From assembly GCA_903906135.1 (NCBI GenBank), contig CAIVJE010000039.1:1-61427 (forward strand): 61,427 bases of DNA, written 5' to 3'. The notes below the pieces were generated by a model. It searched no databases and was not told the origin of the DNA. It saw nothing but the letters and a program-made list of their open reading frames with translations. Source of the DNA: an uncultured Verrucomicrobiota bacterium (lineage in GTDB: Bacteria > Verrucomicrobiota > Verrucomicrobiia > Opitutales > Opitutaceae). The position numbers and the translations under genes were made by a program. Shown in pieces: positions 42,891 through 52,404 of this stretch (its first letter is position 1; each line of letters starts with the position of its first letter).

Positions 42891-44351
42891 TTATCGGCTC
42901 GATTTGTTCAGTTTGCTGTGATGGCGACTGTAACCGAAGTAAATCGCGATGCCGATCGCCATCCAGATGGCCAGCCGCCACCAAGTATCGGCGGGCAGGG
43001 CATACATTTGGAGAAAGCAGATGCCCGCGCCGAGAATGGGCACGAGCGGCACCCACGGGGTCCGGAACGGCCGCGGGGCATCGGGCCGAGTTTTGCGCAG
43101 CACGATGATGCTGATGCAGACGATGACGAAAGCGAAGAGCGTTCCGATCGAGACCATTTCCCCGAGGATGGAAAGCGGCATCAGCCCGCCGAGGATGGCA
43201 GAAAGAACGCCCGTTATGATGGTGGTCACATAAGGGGTCTTAAAACGTGGGTGAACCTTGGCGAATACCGCGGGGAGTAGGCCATCATTAGCCATTGAGA
43301 AGAAAATGCGCGGTTGGCCCATGAGCATGACCAAGATAACCGAGCTCAAGCCCGCGATGGCCGCAATTTCCACCACAAAGCGAAGGGCAAATGGGGCGCC
43401 GGCCGCTTGCAGGGCATTCACGACCGGGGCGGCGTTATTCAGCTCCGTATATTTCGACATACCCGTTAAGATGACGGAGATCGTAATGAAGAGCACAGTG
43501 CAGATGAGCAAAGAACCGACGATGCCCATGGGCATATCTTTCTGCGGATTCTTGGCCTCCTGTGCAGCCGTCGAGACGGCATCAAATCCGATGTAGGCGA
43601 AGAAAATAACGGCCGCGCCTTTGAAGATTCCGCTCCAACCGAATTGACCGTAAGTCCCCGTGTTGGCGGGAATGAAAGGGGTCCAATTTTTTACGGCTAG
43701 GTCGTGGTGGCCGAGGAGATACCAAATGCCAAAGCCGATAATGGCTAACAGTACGGACACCTTAGTGACGACCATGTAATTATTAAAGGTGGCTGATTCT
43801 TTGATGCCAATCACCAGGAGCCAGGTCAGCACGGCAATGATCCCGACAGCGGGAAGATTTATGAGGTGGCCCGTGCTGACGAGGTGGCCGTTGACATAAT
43901 CGAAAGGCGCTTGGGTCAAATGGACTGGCAGGACGATATTGAATTCCTTTAAAAAAGCGACGAAGTGGCCGGACCAGCCGACGGCGACGGTGGGAGCGAC
44001 AAAAAGATATTCGAGGATCAAATCCCAGCCAATGATCCAAGCGAAGAATTCGCCAAGGGTCGCGTAAGAATAGGTGTAGGCACTGCCGGAGATCGGAATC
44101 ATGGCGGCAAATTCTGCGTAGCAAAGTCCGGCAAACAAACAGCCGAGCCCTGAGATCACAAAAGAAATGGCGATGGCCGGACCCGCATATTGCGCGGCCG
44201 CTTGACCGGTGAGGACGAAAATGCCGGCGCCAATAATTGCGCCGATGCCGAGGCTGACGAGATTCATGCGCGAGAGGCTGCGGCGAAGGCCGACATCAGC
44301 GGCGGCTTCTTTTTGCAGAGACTCGATCGATTTAGTTTGGAACAGACTCAT
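42891..44351 (-). CDS. APC-superfamily amino acid permease (CAT-like), tandem paralogue
   Basis: 486 aa; SLGIGAIIGAGIFVLTGQAAAQYAGPAIAISFVISGLGCLFAGLCYAEFAAMIPISGSAYTY, near-collinear with the adjacent permease. Confidence 0.9.
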   Translation of the reverse strand: MSLFQTKSIESLQKEAAADVGLRRSLSRMNLVSLGIGAIIGAGIFVLTGQAAAQYAGPAIAISFVISGLGCLFAGLCYAEFAAMIPISGSAYTYSYATLGEFFAWIIGWDLILEYLFVAPTVAVGWSGHFVAFLKEFNIVLPVHLTQAPFDYVNGHLVSTGHLINLPAVGIIAVLTWLLVIGIKESATFNNYMVVTKVSVLLAIIGFGIWYLLGHHDLAVKNWTPFIPANTGTYGQFGWSGIFKGAAVIFFAYIGFDAVSTAAQEAKNPQKDMPMGIVGSLLICTVLFITISVILTGMSKYTELNNAAPVVNALQAAGAPFALRFVVEIAAIAGLSSVILVMLMGQPRIFFSMANDGLLPAVFAKVHPRFKTPYVTTIITGVLSAILGGLMPLSILGEMVSIGTLFAFVIVCISIIVLRKTRPDAPRPFRTPWVPLVPILGAGICFLQMYALPADTWWRLAIWMAIGIAIYFGYSRHHSKLNKSSR

Positions 44352-44556
44352 GGGGTGTGGGTTGGTTTCCGTTAGAAGATCTAGGCGAACAGGTTTAAAT
44401 TAGAAGGCTGAGCGAGGGGCATGAATCGAATCCCTGAGGAAAAGCAGGGGGGCTTGCTCGGATTGCGTTGGGCCAGGTGCGGCAACAAACCTTTTTATTG
44501 GCCTAACCTTAAGATGATCAGAGTGAGGTTTCCTCAGTGGGGCTCACTCGATTCGA

Positions 44557-45321
44557 TTAACTGCGGCTGCGTTTACCGCGGCTAGGTTTTTCCTCAGCAT
44601 CGTCGCCGTCATCGTCCTCAGAATCTTTATCTTCTTTTTCCGGCTTGGCATCGCCTTCTTCCTCATCGTCATCCCATTTCAGCGAGGCGTCGCCCTTGAG
44701 TTTAGCTTCTTCGCCTTCTTCCACCTCAGGGAGATCATCCTCCTCGTCTTCCGCGGAACGTTTTTGGGTTTCGTCTTCATCATCGCCGTGACCGGCCGGC
44801 ATGAAATCGAGGATGGCCGTGATTTCCTGAAAGAGATGGACGGCCTTGCCCTCGATGAAATCGTTATTTTGCGCTTCGCGGAGTTGGTCTTCCACCTCGT
44901 CGATGGTGAGTTTCTCCTCAAAATCGAGGAGATCGTTGAGCAGCTTAACGCGGAGGCGGGTGATGTGGTCGAGGAAATCGGCGTAGGGCCCATTTTCTTC
45001 ATCGATCACATCGGGTAGGGCAAAAAGTTTTTCTTCGGACTCGAGTAAAGGTTGTTTGGTCCGAGCGAGCCGAACGCGGCCTTTGCCGAGATCCTTATTA
45101 ATACGGAAGGGAATGAAGGCGCGTTCGAAGAGATTGGCGTCGAAGCCGTATTCGCGGAGCGGCTCAATCAGCTCAATGATATAATCCACTTGCCGCGGAT
45201 CGATAATGCTGAGGCCGTCTACGTCCCAGTGGACGGGATCGCTCGTTTCCCCGACCCACCAATTGTGGTCTTCGCCGAGCCGGACAATGCACCATTCAAG
45301 AAGAGGAGTTCCTTTCGCCAT
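44557..45321 (-). CDS. hypothetical protein with highly acidic low-complexity C-terminus
   Basis: MAKGTPLLEWCIVRLGEDHNWWVGETSDPVHWDVDG...; C-terminal DDDEEEGDAKPEKEDKDSEDDDGDDAEEKPSRGKRSRS; ORF opens at 45369. Confidence 0.65.
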   Translation of the reverse strand: MAKGTPLLEWCIVRLGEDHNWWVGETSDPVHWDVDGLSIIDPRQVDYIIELIEPLREYGFDANLFERAFIPFRINKDLGKGRVRLARTKQPLLESEEKLFALPDVIDEENGPYADFLDHITRLRVKLLNDLLDFEEKLTIDEVEDQLREAQNNDFIEGKAVHLFQEITAILDFMPAGHGDDEDETQKRSAEDEEDDLPEVEEGEEAKLKGDASLKWDDDEEEGDAKPEKEDKDSEDDDGDDAEEKPSRGKRSRS

Positions 45322-45515
45322 ATAGTTAGAATTCGCTGCACGAAAAGGGGTCGGTTCCGTCCTTGTCAAATCTTGAAACGCATAATCGCGTAAATTCTTT
45401 TACCGCCGTGCTCGGGCAGGAATTTTTGGCGGCAGGGTGGGCCGGGGGGCTGAAATAACAAGATCAAAGATTTTGCCCCCGGATCACCGGCGCACGCTTG
45501 TAACTTAGCGCATCA

Positions 45516-46595
45516 ATGCCAGCATTCCCGCCCATGGGTTGGCTTTATCAAAATGCAATCAAACCAGCGCTCTTCCGCCTCGATCCAGAGCAGGCGCACG
45601 AGCTGAGCGTGCAGGCGCTCGCCCTTCTGGGGCGGGTGCGTCCGCTTTGCGCCGCCTTCGAGCGGCTCCAGCAACTGCCCCCGGCGGCCTATCGGCCGAT
45701 CGATTTTTGTGGGCTTAAATTTCCTAACGCAGTTGGCCTAGCCGCCGGTTTTGACAAAAATGGCTGGGCTTGGCCCGCGGCGGCTGCTTTGGGCTTTGGT
45801 CATGTGGAGATCGGGACAGTTACGCTACACGCGCAGCCGGGTAATCCACGGCCTCGGGCCTTTCGTTACCCCGCTGAGGCGGCGGTAATTAATCGTATGG
45901 GCTTCAATAATGCGGGAGCGGCGGCCTTGGCGGCACGGCTGGTTCGATTGCCAGGGCCCGGCCAACGATCAATTCCGCTCGGGATTAATTTAGGTAAAAG
46001 TAAAGTAGCGACGCTTGATCAAGCGACCGAAGATTATCTTGGTAGCTTTCGCTTACTGGCCGACCACGCCGATTATCTCGTCGTTAATGTAAGTAGTCCG
46101 AACACTCCGGGGCTGCGCGAATTGCAGGATGCGGCTTGGCTGAAACCGTTGCTCGCTGCGCTCGTGGCCGAGAATCAAGGGCGCGTCGCGGCGGGTAAAG
46201 CGCGCCGCCCTTTGTTGCTAAAGATCGCGCCGGATCTCACTTTTTCGCAAATCGATGCCGCTCTTGGCGTGATCGATGAGCTGAAGCTGGATGGTATCAT
46301 TGCGACGAACACAACGCTGGCACGACCCGGCGCACTCGCCACGGTTAACCAAGCGGGCGGGCTGAGCGGGCGGCCGGTACGGTCGCGCTCCACCGAGATT
46401 ATTAATTATATCGCGCGGACCACGCAGGGACGTCTGCCCATCATCGGCGTCGGTGGCATCATGGACGAGGTCTCGGCTGGCGAAAAAATGGATGCAGGGG
46501 CGTCGTTAGTGCAGCTTTATACTGGTTTGATTTACCGTGGGCCATTTTTCGCGGCGGAAATTGCCCGCGCTCTCGCCGAGCGGCAGCGCCGGTGA
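45516..46595 (+). CDS. pyrD: dihydroorotate dehydrogenase (quinone, class 2)
   Basis: LFRLDPEQAHELSVQAL, NAVGLAAGFDKNG, INRMGFNNAGA, VVNVSSPNTPGLRELQ; start could be 45534. Confidence 0.93.
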   Translation: MPAFPPMGWLYQNAIKPALFRLDPEQAHELSVQALALLGRVRPLCAAFERLQQLPPAAYRPIDFCGLKFPNAVGLAAGFDKNGWAWPAAAALGFGHVEIGTVTLHAQPGNPRPRAFRYPAEAAVINRMGFNNAGAAALAARLVRLPGPGQRSIPLGINLGKSKVATLDQATEDYLGSFRLLADHADYLVVNVSSPNTPGLRELQDAAWLKPLLAALVAENQGRVAAGKARRPLLLKIAPDLTFSQIDAALGVIDELKLDGIIATNTTLARPGALATVNQAGGLSGRPVRSRSTEIINYIARTTQGRLPIIGVGGIMDEVSAGEKMDAGASLVQLYTGLIYRGPFFAAEIARALAERQRR

Positions 46596-46646
46596 TTTAA
46601 GTTGCTGGCGCGGCAACCGGCGCCGCGTTGCCTGCAATCCCAAGCA

Positions 46647-47564
46647 CTAAATCATCCAATCGCTGGCATCCACGCCGAGCGTATCTTTTTTCTGGCGGGG
46701 ACGAATGACGAGATCTTCGCCTTTATAATAAGCGATGCTGTGCGCCGGGACAGATTCTAGTAACCAAACATTGCCGCCGATAACCGTGTGCGCCCCGATG
46801 CGCGTGTCGCCGCCGAGGATCGTGGCATGCGCATAAATGGTCACATAATCTTCAATGTCGGGATGGCGCTTGCCGCCTTTGATGGGGAGACCGGCGCCAT
46901 CAACCTCGAATGATTTGGCGCCTAGGGTTACTCCTTGATAAAGTTTTACATGTTGGCCGATGGTCGCGGTCTCTCCGATCACTACTCCAGCGCAGTGATC
47001 GATGAAAAAATGCGTATCAATTTGGGCGCCCGGATGAATATCCACTCCGGTGCGCTCATGCCCGTATTCGGTGAGCATTCGTGGCAGCAGGGGGACTTGC
47101 AGTTTATAGAGTACATGCGCAATGCGCTGGAGGGAGATCGCGAGGACGCACGGGTAGGCGACAATGATTTCTTCTACGCTGCGAGCCGCTGGATCGCCTT
47201 CATAGGCCGCGGTGACATCGGTTTGCACGACCCGGCGGATTGCGGGTAATTGGGTGAGGAGATCGGTGGAGATCCGCCGAGCATTGCTCGTGGGGTCAGT
47301 ATCACGCGAGAAGCGCAGGCTTTTTTCTAATTCCGTGGTTAGGCGCTGTTCGATCTTGGCCAAGAGACGATCCAACCAAGCCGGGACATCTTTTTGGGCT
47401 AAGCTGCTTTGTTCGAAATAACCGGGAAACAGCAAATGCATGAAATCACGGGCCAACTCCGCTACGCTGTCTTGGGATGGCAAGTTGACTCCATCGAGAT
47501 GGTTAATGCCCCCATCCCGTGCATAAGATTCCAGCAAGGCCTGTTTGATCGAGTGGGGGTTCAT
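46647..47564 (-). CDS. cysE: serine O-acetyltransferase
   Basis: GVDIHPGAQIDTHFFIDHCAGVVIGETATIGQHVKLYQGVTLGAKSF left-handed beta-helix motif. Confidence 0.9.
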   Translation of the reverse strand: MNPHSIKQALLESYARDGGINHLDGVNLPSQDSVAELARDFMHLLFPGYFEQSSLAQKDVPAWLDRLLAKIEQRLTTELEKSLRFSRDTDPTSNARRISTDLLTQLPAIRRVVQTDVTAAYEGDPAARSVEEIIVAYPCVLAISLQRIAHVLYKLQVPLLPRMLTEYGHERTGVDIHPGAQIDTHFFIDHCAGVVIGETATIGQHVKLYQGVTLGAKSFEVDGAGLPIKGGKRHPDIEDYVTIYAHATILGGDTRIGAHTVIGGNVWLLESVPAHSIAYYKGEDLVIRPRQKKDTLGVDASDWMI

Positions 47565-47752
47565 GGCTAAAAGACTTTAAACACTGTCATGGGATTTAAT
47601 CCACCGGTCAAATGTGTTGGGGTGGATCTTTGTCATATCTAGCCTCGCAACCGGCTGCGTTATTTTCGCATTAAAGAATCGGCGCACTCAACTCGCGTGA
47701 TTTCTTCAACTGGAAGATGTTCACAGTTGCCGATTTCCTCATTGAGGAAAAG

Positions 47753-47838
47753 TGGTGCTCGGGACAGGACTCGAACCTGCACGCCTTACGGCACACGCAC
47801 CTCAAACGTGTGTGTCTACCAATTCCACCACCCGAGCA
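47753..47838 (-). tRNA. tRNA-Leu (anticodon GAG, CCA encoded)
   Basis: Reverse complement TGCTCGGGTGGTGGAATTGGTAGACACACACGTTTGAGGTGCGTGTGCCGTAAGGCGTGCAGGTTCGAGTCCTGTCCCGAGCACCA; 7-bp acceptor stem, long variable arm, loop TTGAGGT. Confidence 0.93.
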
Positions 47839-48021
47839 TTCCAACTTTGGAAGGGTGAGATAGTTAAATCCATTCCGGCTTGTAAAGCCCCGAAATGCGC
47901 TTGCTTCGAGGTTTCTTCTATGGGCAAACTATGCACTTCCCGCACATCTGACCTGATGCTGCGGATCACCAAGCACACCTACGCAATTACACGGGTTAAC
48001 TACGCCCGTTTTCCGCCCTTC

Positions 48022-49938
48022 ATGGACGATATCAAGCCCGCCAACGAATCCAACGACTCTGGTTTAAACAAACTAGACCTGAGTCAGTTGCAATCTTTCA
48101 GCTTCGGCACCCAGTGGTCTGAAGTTAAGCCCGTGTCCCCCGCCGGACGCCGTGAACGCGATTTCGATCGCCCCGGACGCCGCGATGACGCTGGTGGGCA
48201 TGGGGCGCCGCCCCGTGACCGACGCTCGTTTCAAAAACCGGGTGGCCCCACTCCTGGTGGTGCTGGTTTTGCCCCTGGCGGTCCGAGCCGGGAAGGTCAG
48301 CCGCAAGGTGGCGAACATCGTCGCTTCGATCGCGGAGCTCCTCAAGCCGGTGATCGCCGTCAAGAATTTCATGGTGAAGATCGCCGCGAAGGCGGCGGTC
48401 AGTCATTTGATCGGGGGCCTTACATTAGTCCCTATTTTGTGGCGACCTGCTATCCCGAGGACACCGGCTTTGCGGCCATGGTCAAGGCGGTCCGCGCCTC
48501 CTGCCGTACTTATCAGCTGTTTGAGATCACGAAAGCGGTCTTAGAGAAAAATGATCGCTTCATAGTCGTACTGCAGCGCGCTCGCGCGGAGCGGCCAATG
48601 CGTCAGAGCCGCGCCCCAGAGGGTGCGCCGGCGGCCGAAGGTTCGGCGGAGTCGGCGAGCAAGCCTGTGCAGGAAAAGCTCAACCCGATATATATGTCGC
48701 TGCCTGATCATCTGCCTTTCGATACGGAAGATGCCGCGATTCAACACGTCCTGAGTAATAATCTCGGCGCATTTTTTGACATGCAGGAAGTGGAGATCGA
48801 AGCCCCTAAAGGAAATTTCCCCATCATTAATAAATGCGGCATTACGGGTGAATTGCTCGGGCCACCGAATCATCATCGTTATCAGCAGGTTTTACAGCAG
48901 CACTATGAGTCTAAACTCAGCCGCATGCCGTTTGAGCGCTTCCGGGAAAGCATTATCTCCGCGCGCGAACCTGAGGTGCTCGCCGCTTGGATGGAGAAAA
49001 TGAAAAAAGCCACGCGCTATACGTGGAAAACGCCGGTGGCTAAAGCCCCCGCTGTGGCTGCGAGCGAAGGGGCGGTTCCCGCTGATGCTAATATTGCAGA
49101 GGCCGCGGCACCCGAGACGGTGGCCCCCGTGGCGGAGACGCCCGCGCCGGATGCACCTGCTCCTATCAGTTTCGACAGCGTGGAGGAAGCTCGCCTGCAT
49201 CTGCTCGCTAACGTCCGCGACAAATTAGTGCGCGCCGTCGAGAATGTGCGTTTCCAAGGCAAGTTGATTGAGAAACTTCCTGTTGGTGAAATTCGTCGCG
49301 CGCTGGAGGGCCACGTCGAACGCCAGCGTCGTTTCCCCCTCGACACGGCCAACGCGCTCCGCGGTCGTCTGCGCCGCGAGAGTTTTACGATCTTTAAGAA
49401 AGGATCCCGCGGTGTCTCTTATGTTTGCGCCGTTAAACGCCGCTTCCGGATTCCAGGCCAAGTGTTCTCTGAGACCATTACTAAGCTCATCGATTTTATT
49501 GAGAAAAATCCGATGGTGCACATCAAGGATCTGCCTAAGATTTTTCTTTCGATCGAGATCCCCGTAGCCGCACCGGTTGCCGCGGTTCCGGCAGCCGAGC
49601 CCGTAGCACCAGCAGTTGCTTTGACGCCTGAGCAGGCAGAAAAGCTGCGCAAGATGAGCAACGATCTTCGTTGGCTCGTCATGGAAGGCTATGTCACCGA
49701 GTTCTCTGACGGTAAGCTATTTGCCTCGCCGCCTGTGGCCCCTCAGGTGGCTAAGCGCGCCGAGGCCGGCGAAGACGAGAACGACCCGGTTGATTTCCCG
49801 GAGGCCCCGAGTGCCGCGGCGACCCCGGCTGCGGCGGTCGTTCCCGCTCCTGCTGCGGAAGTTGCGGCGACTGCTGCTGAGCCGGCTGCGGCCGCCGAAG
49901 TTCCGGTGGCACCAGTGATTGAAGAGCCCAAGCCTTAA
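48022..49938 (+). CDS. large RG/RGG-rich, Ala/Pro-rich protein of unknown function
   Basis: ORF opens at 47752 across the tRNA; ATG at 48022 (MDDIKPANESNDSG) is the first start clear of it. N-terminal R/G/D/P-rich tract, two Cys/His-containing core segments, C-terminal A/P/E-rich tail. Confidence 0.7.
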   Translation: MDDIKPANESNDSGLNKLDLSQLQSFSFGTQWSEVKPVSPAGRRERDFDRPGRRDDAGGHGAPPRDRRSFQKPGGPTPGGAGFAPGGPSREGQPQGGEHRRFDRGAPQAGDRRQEFHGEDRREGGGQSFDRGPYISPYFVATCYPEDTGFAAMVKAVRASCRTYQLFEITKAVLEKNDRFIVVLQRARAERPMRQSRAPEGAPAAEGSAESASKPVQEKLNPIYMSLPDHLPFDTEDAAIQHVLSNNLGAFFDMQEVEIEAPKGNFPIINKCGITGELLGPPNHHRYQQVLQQHYESKLSRMPFERFRESIISAREPEVLAAWMEKMKKATRYTWKTPVAKAPAVAASEGAVPADANIAEAAAPETVAPVAETPAPDAPAPISFDSVEEARLHLLANVRDKLVRAVENVRFQGKLIEKLPVGEIRRALEGHVERQRRFPLDTANALRGRLRRESFTIFKKGSRGVSYVCAVKRRFRIPGQVFSETITKLIDFIEKNPMVHIKDLPKIFLSIEIPVAAPVAAVPAAEPVAPAVALTPEQAEKLRKMSNDLRWLVMEGYVTEFSDGKLFASPPVAPQVAKRAEAGEDENDPVDFPEAPSAAATPAAAVVPAPAAEVAATAAEPAAAAEVPVAPVIEEPKP

Positions 49939-49958
49939 GCTCGGGTCCATTCATTTTC

Positions 49959-49987
49959 AAAGCCCGCTTTTACGAGCGGGCTTTTTT
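49959..49987. terminator. Rho-independent terminator between convergent genes
   Basis: AAGCCCGCT-tttacg-AGCGGGCTT followed by TTTT. Confidence 0.85.
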
Positions 49988-50005
49988 ATGCCCACGCTGC
50001 CTTGG

Positions 50006-50440
50006 CTAGCGCAGCACCAGATGATGCCGGTCGCCGGCCACAATCGATAACGTCAAGTGCCAGGAATTTGCCGGTAACCAATCTCCGGTTTTATCCGGCC
50101 ATTCCACGGCCAAGCACCAGGGTGTCACCAGAAATTCCTCGAGCAGAAGTTCATCCAGTGCAGATTTTTTATCCAAACGGTAAGCGTCCAAATGCACGAG
50201 GGTGCGCTCGCTGCCTTGATAGATGGAATAAATAGCAAAAGTCGGGCTCGTCACATGCTCACTCACGCCGAAACCCTGCGCGAGGCCCTGCACGAAAGTT
50301 GTTTTGCCGACGCCCATGTCGCCATGCAGCGCCAGTGTGGTGTCCGGCGGCAGCGCGGCCGCTAATTCAGCCGCGAGGGCTCTAGTTTGCTCCGCTGACT
50401 CGGTGGTGACACCAACTTTAAGTTTTTGGAGTATGGTCAT
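50006..50440 (-). CDS. tsaE: tRNA threonylcarbamoyladenosine biosynthesis ATPase TsaE
   Basis: [22 protein letters not shown] Walker [24 protein letters not shown]. Confidence 0.9.
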   Translation of the reverse strand: MTILQKLKVGVTTESAEQTRALAAELAAALPPDTTLALHGDMGVGKTTFVQGLAQGFGVSEHVTSPTFAIYSIYQGSERTLVHLDAYRLDKKSALDELLLEEFLVTPWCLAVEWPDKTGDWLPANSWHLTLSIVAGDRHHLVLR

Positions 50441-50455
50441 GGCGCGTGGGGCAAA

Positions 50456-51415
50456 TCAGCGCAGGTGCTCATAGCCGCGATAATCTTCTAGGCGCAAGGC
50501 CGCGGGCGGAAATTCCGCGCGGCGAACGAAGTGTCCGAGGAGAGATAATTTTGTCTGGGGGAATCGCCGATGCCATGCGCGGGCTAACTGAGCGGCGTTG
50601 GCGCGGGCCCTCACCACGATGAGCAACTCATAATCTTCGCCGTCACTGAGGGCGTGAAAGAGTGCGCTTTTTTTAGTGGTGCGTGCCCGCTGGCGAGCCG
50701 CCGGACTGAGCGGAATAGCGGTTGCGCCCAGGGCGGGGGTGAGACCGGCGGGGGTGAGGGCGTTGAGATCTTGGGCGAGGCCGTCGCTGACATCCATCAT
50801 GGCGCTAACTTCTGGACGATTAGCCAGCCAAGCGCCTTCGGCTAAACGCGGCGAGAAAGTATAGTGATGCCCCAATAAGCTGCCGCCGAGTTTTCCTGTG
50901 ACGTAAATGCCGTCTCCTCGTTGCGCGCCCGCGCGGGTAACGACTCGCTGGCCGGTGGCCTCGCCATGTAGCGTCAAGAATGCGCCAAAAAAACCAGCGG
51001 GGCCCTGCGTGATATCACCCCCGACAATTTTTACCTGATATTTTAGTGCGCAGCTGGCGAGTCCGCGGTAAAAAGATTTTAGCCAGGCTAAGCTCGTTTC
51101 GGGCGCGAGAGCGAGCGAGACCACGGCGGCGCTGGGCCGTCCGCCCATGGCGGCGATATCGCTGAGATTACGTTTGAGCAGTTTAGCACCGACGGCGCGG
51201 GGGGCGACGTGCTGATCGAAGTGTTGACCGTAGATGACGGGGTCTGTGGTGACGAGTTGATGGCGTCGCGTCGGGGGCAGCACCGCGCAATCATCGCCGA
51301 TACCAAAGGGGGCGGGCGGGGAAGCTGGGCCGAGCCACCGACGAATCTCGGTAATTAAGCGCCGCTCCCCGTAGGCGCTGACTGCGTGGCTGCGATTAGA
51401 AGTAAAAGGCGTCAT
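50456..51415 (-). CDS. thiL: thiamine-monophosphate kinase
   Basis: [66 protein letters not shown]. Confidence 0.92.
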   Translation of the reverse strand: MTPFTSNRSHAVSAYGERRLITEIRRWLGPASPPAPFGIGDDCAVLPPTRRHQLVTTDPVIYGQHFDQHVAPRAVGAKLLKRNLSDIAAMGGRPSAAVVSLALAPETSLAWLKSFYRGLASCALKYQVKIVGGDITQGPAGFFGAFLTLHGEATGQRVVTRAGAQRGDGIYVTGKLGGSLLGHHYTFSPRLAEGAWLANRPEVSAMMDVSDGLAQDLNALTPAGLTPALGATAIPLSPAARQRARTTKKSALFHALSDGEDYELLIVVRARANAAQLARAWHRRFPQTKLSLLGHFVRRAEFPPAALRLEDYRGYEHLR

Positions 51416-51417
51416 GA

Positions 51418-52275
51418 TTACTGCGGCAAACCAGAGAGCACGATGAGGACAGTATTTAAGTTGAACAACCCGTGAGCAATTATTGGGGCGCGAATATCGC
51501 CCGTGGTTTCATAAATCAGTGCAAGAATTATGCCCAGCAGTGCGAGGGGGAGGAAGCTGGCCCAGTTGGCGTGGACTGCCCCAAATAAGGCGCCACTTAA
51601 AATGAGGGCGGTGGGGCGACCGAGATGCTGCCGGCAAAAGCGATAGAGTCCGGCCCGGAAAAGTAATTCTTCGTAGAGCGGGGCGAAGACGCAGGCGACA
51701 AGCAGCATTCCGGCGATCACGTAGGGCGATTTAGTTTGGGCGAAAATAGCGATGAGATCCTGCGGAGCGGCGGGTAAACCCAAGGCTTCAATCAGTAAGG
51801 TCCAAAGCCAATTGGCGGCGACGATGAGCGGCAGGGCTGTTAATAATGCCGTGCTCGCAGCAAGGCTGAGTTTGCTCCACGAACGCGTGGGTGTCGGCGT
51901 GACGGGGGGCGGGGTGCTGGGGCTGGCCCACGTTCTCTGGATCCAGTGGAAGAGGCCCCAGCCGAGCAGACCGCCGCCGTCAAAACTTAAGCCGTTCAAG
52001 CAAAGTTGCAGTCCTTCGCGGTCGACTGATTTTGTGATGATCGTTTTGAAAATACCTTGCGCGGCCAGCTGGCAAAACGCCCCCGTGCCGAGAATAAAGA
52101 AAATAAATAGGCTAAATTCTGCCAGGGTCAGGGGCCACGCTGGTAGAGTTTGGGGCCTGAGCCAACGCGCGCGTTCGGCGGGCTGAGTAACGAGGCGTTG
52201 AAAAAAATAAAGACCGGCCAGCAGCAAGAATAGCTCAAAGAGCATTAAGATTTGCTGGAGGGGTTCAGTCGGCAT
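51418..52275 (-). CDS. CPBP-family intramembrane glutamic endopeptidase-like protein
   Basis: VFAPLYEELLFRAGLYRFCRQHLG, SGALFGAVHANWASFLPLALLGIILALIYETTGDIRAPIIAHGLFN. Confidence 0.88.
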   Translation of the reverse strand: MPTEPLQQILMLFELFLLLAGLYFFQRLVTQPAERARWLRPQTLPAWPLTLAEFSLFIFFILGTGAFCQLAAQGIFKTIITKSVDREGLQLCLNGLSFDGGGLLGWGLFHWIQRTWASPSTPPPVTPTPTRSWSKLSLAASTALLTALPLIVAANWLWTLLIEALGLPAAPQDLIAIFAQTKSPYVIAGMLLVACVFAPLYEELLFRAGLYRFCRQHLGRPTALILSGALFGAVHANWASFLPLALLGIILALIYETTGDIRAPIIAHGLFNLNTVLIVLSGLPQ

Positions 52276-52404
52276 GGCGTGGCTTTATCTTTGGCGGTCT
52301 CGCAGCAAAAAACCAATCAGAAACACCCGATGACCAACCGCCCGCTCACGCGATGGCGACTAGTCTTTATACGCGCCCATGAAAGTAGCGTTAGCCCTGC
52401 GCGC

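Noticed and set aside
47752-48021. N-terminal extension of the RG-rich ORF starting at 47752
   Set aside because: This part reads through a convincing antisense tRNA-Leu gene; the internal ATG at 48022 is a better start.
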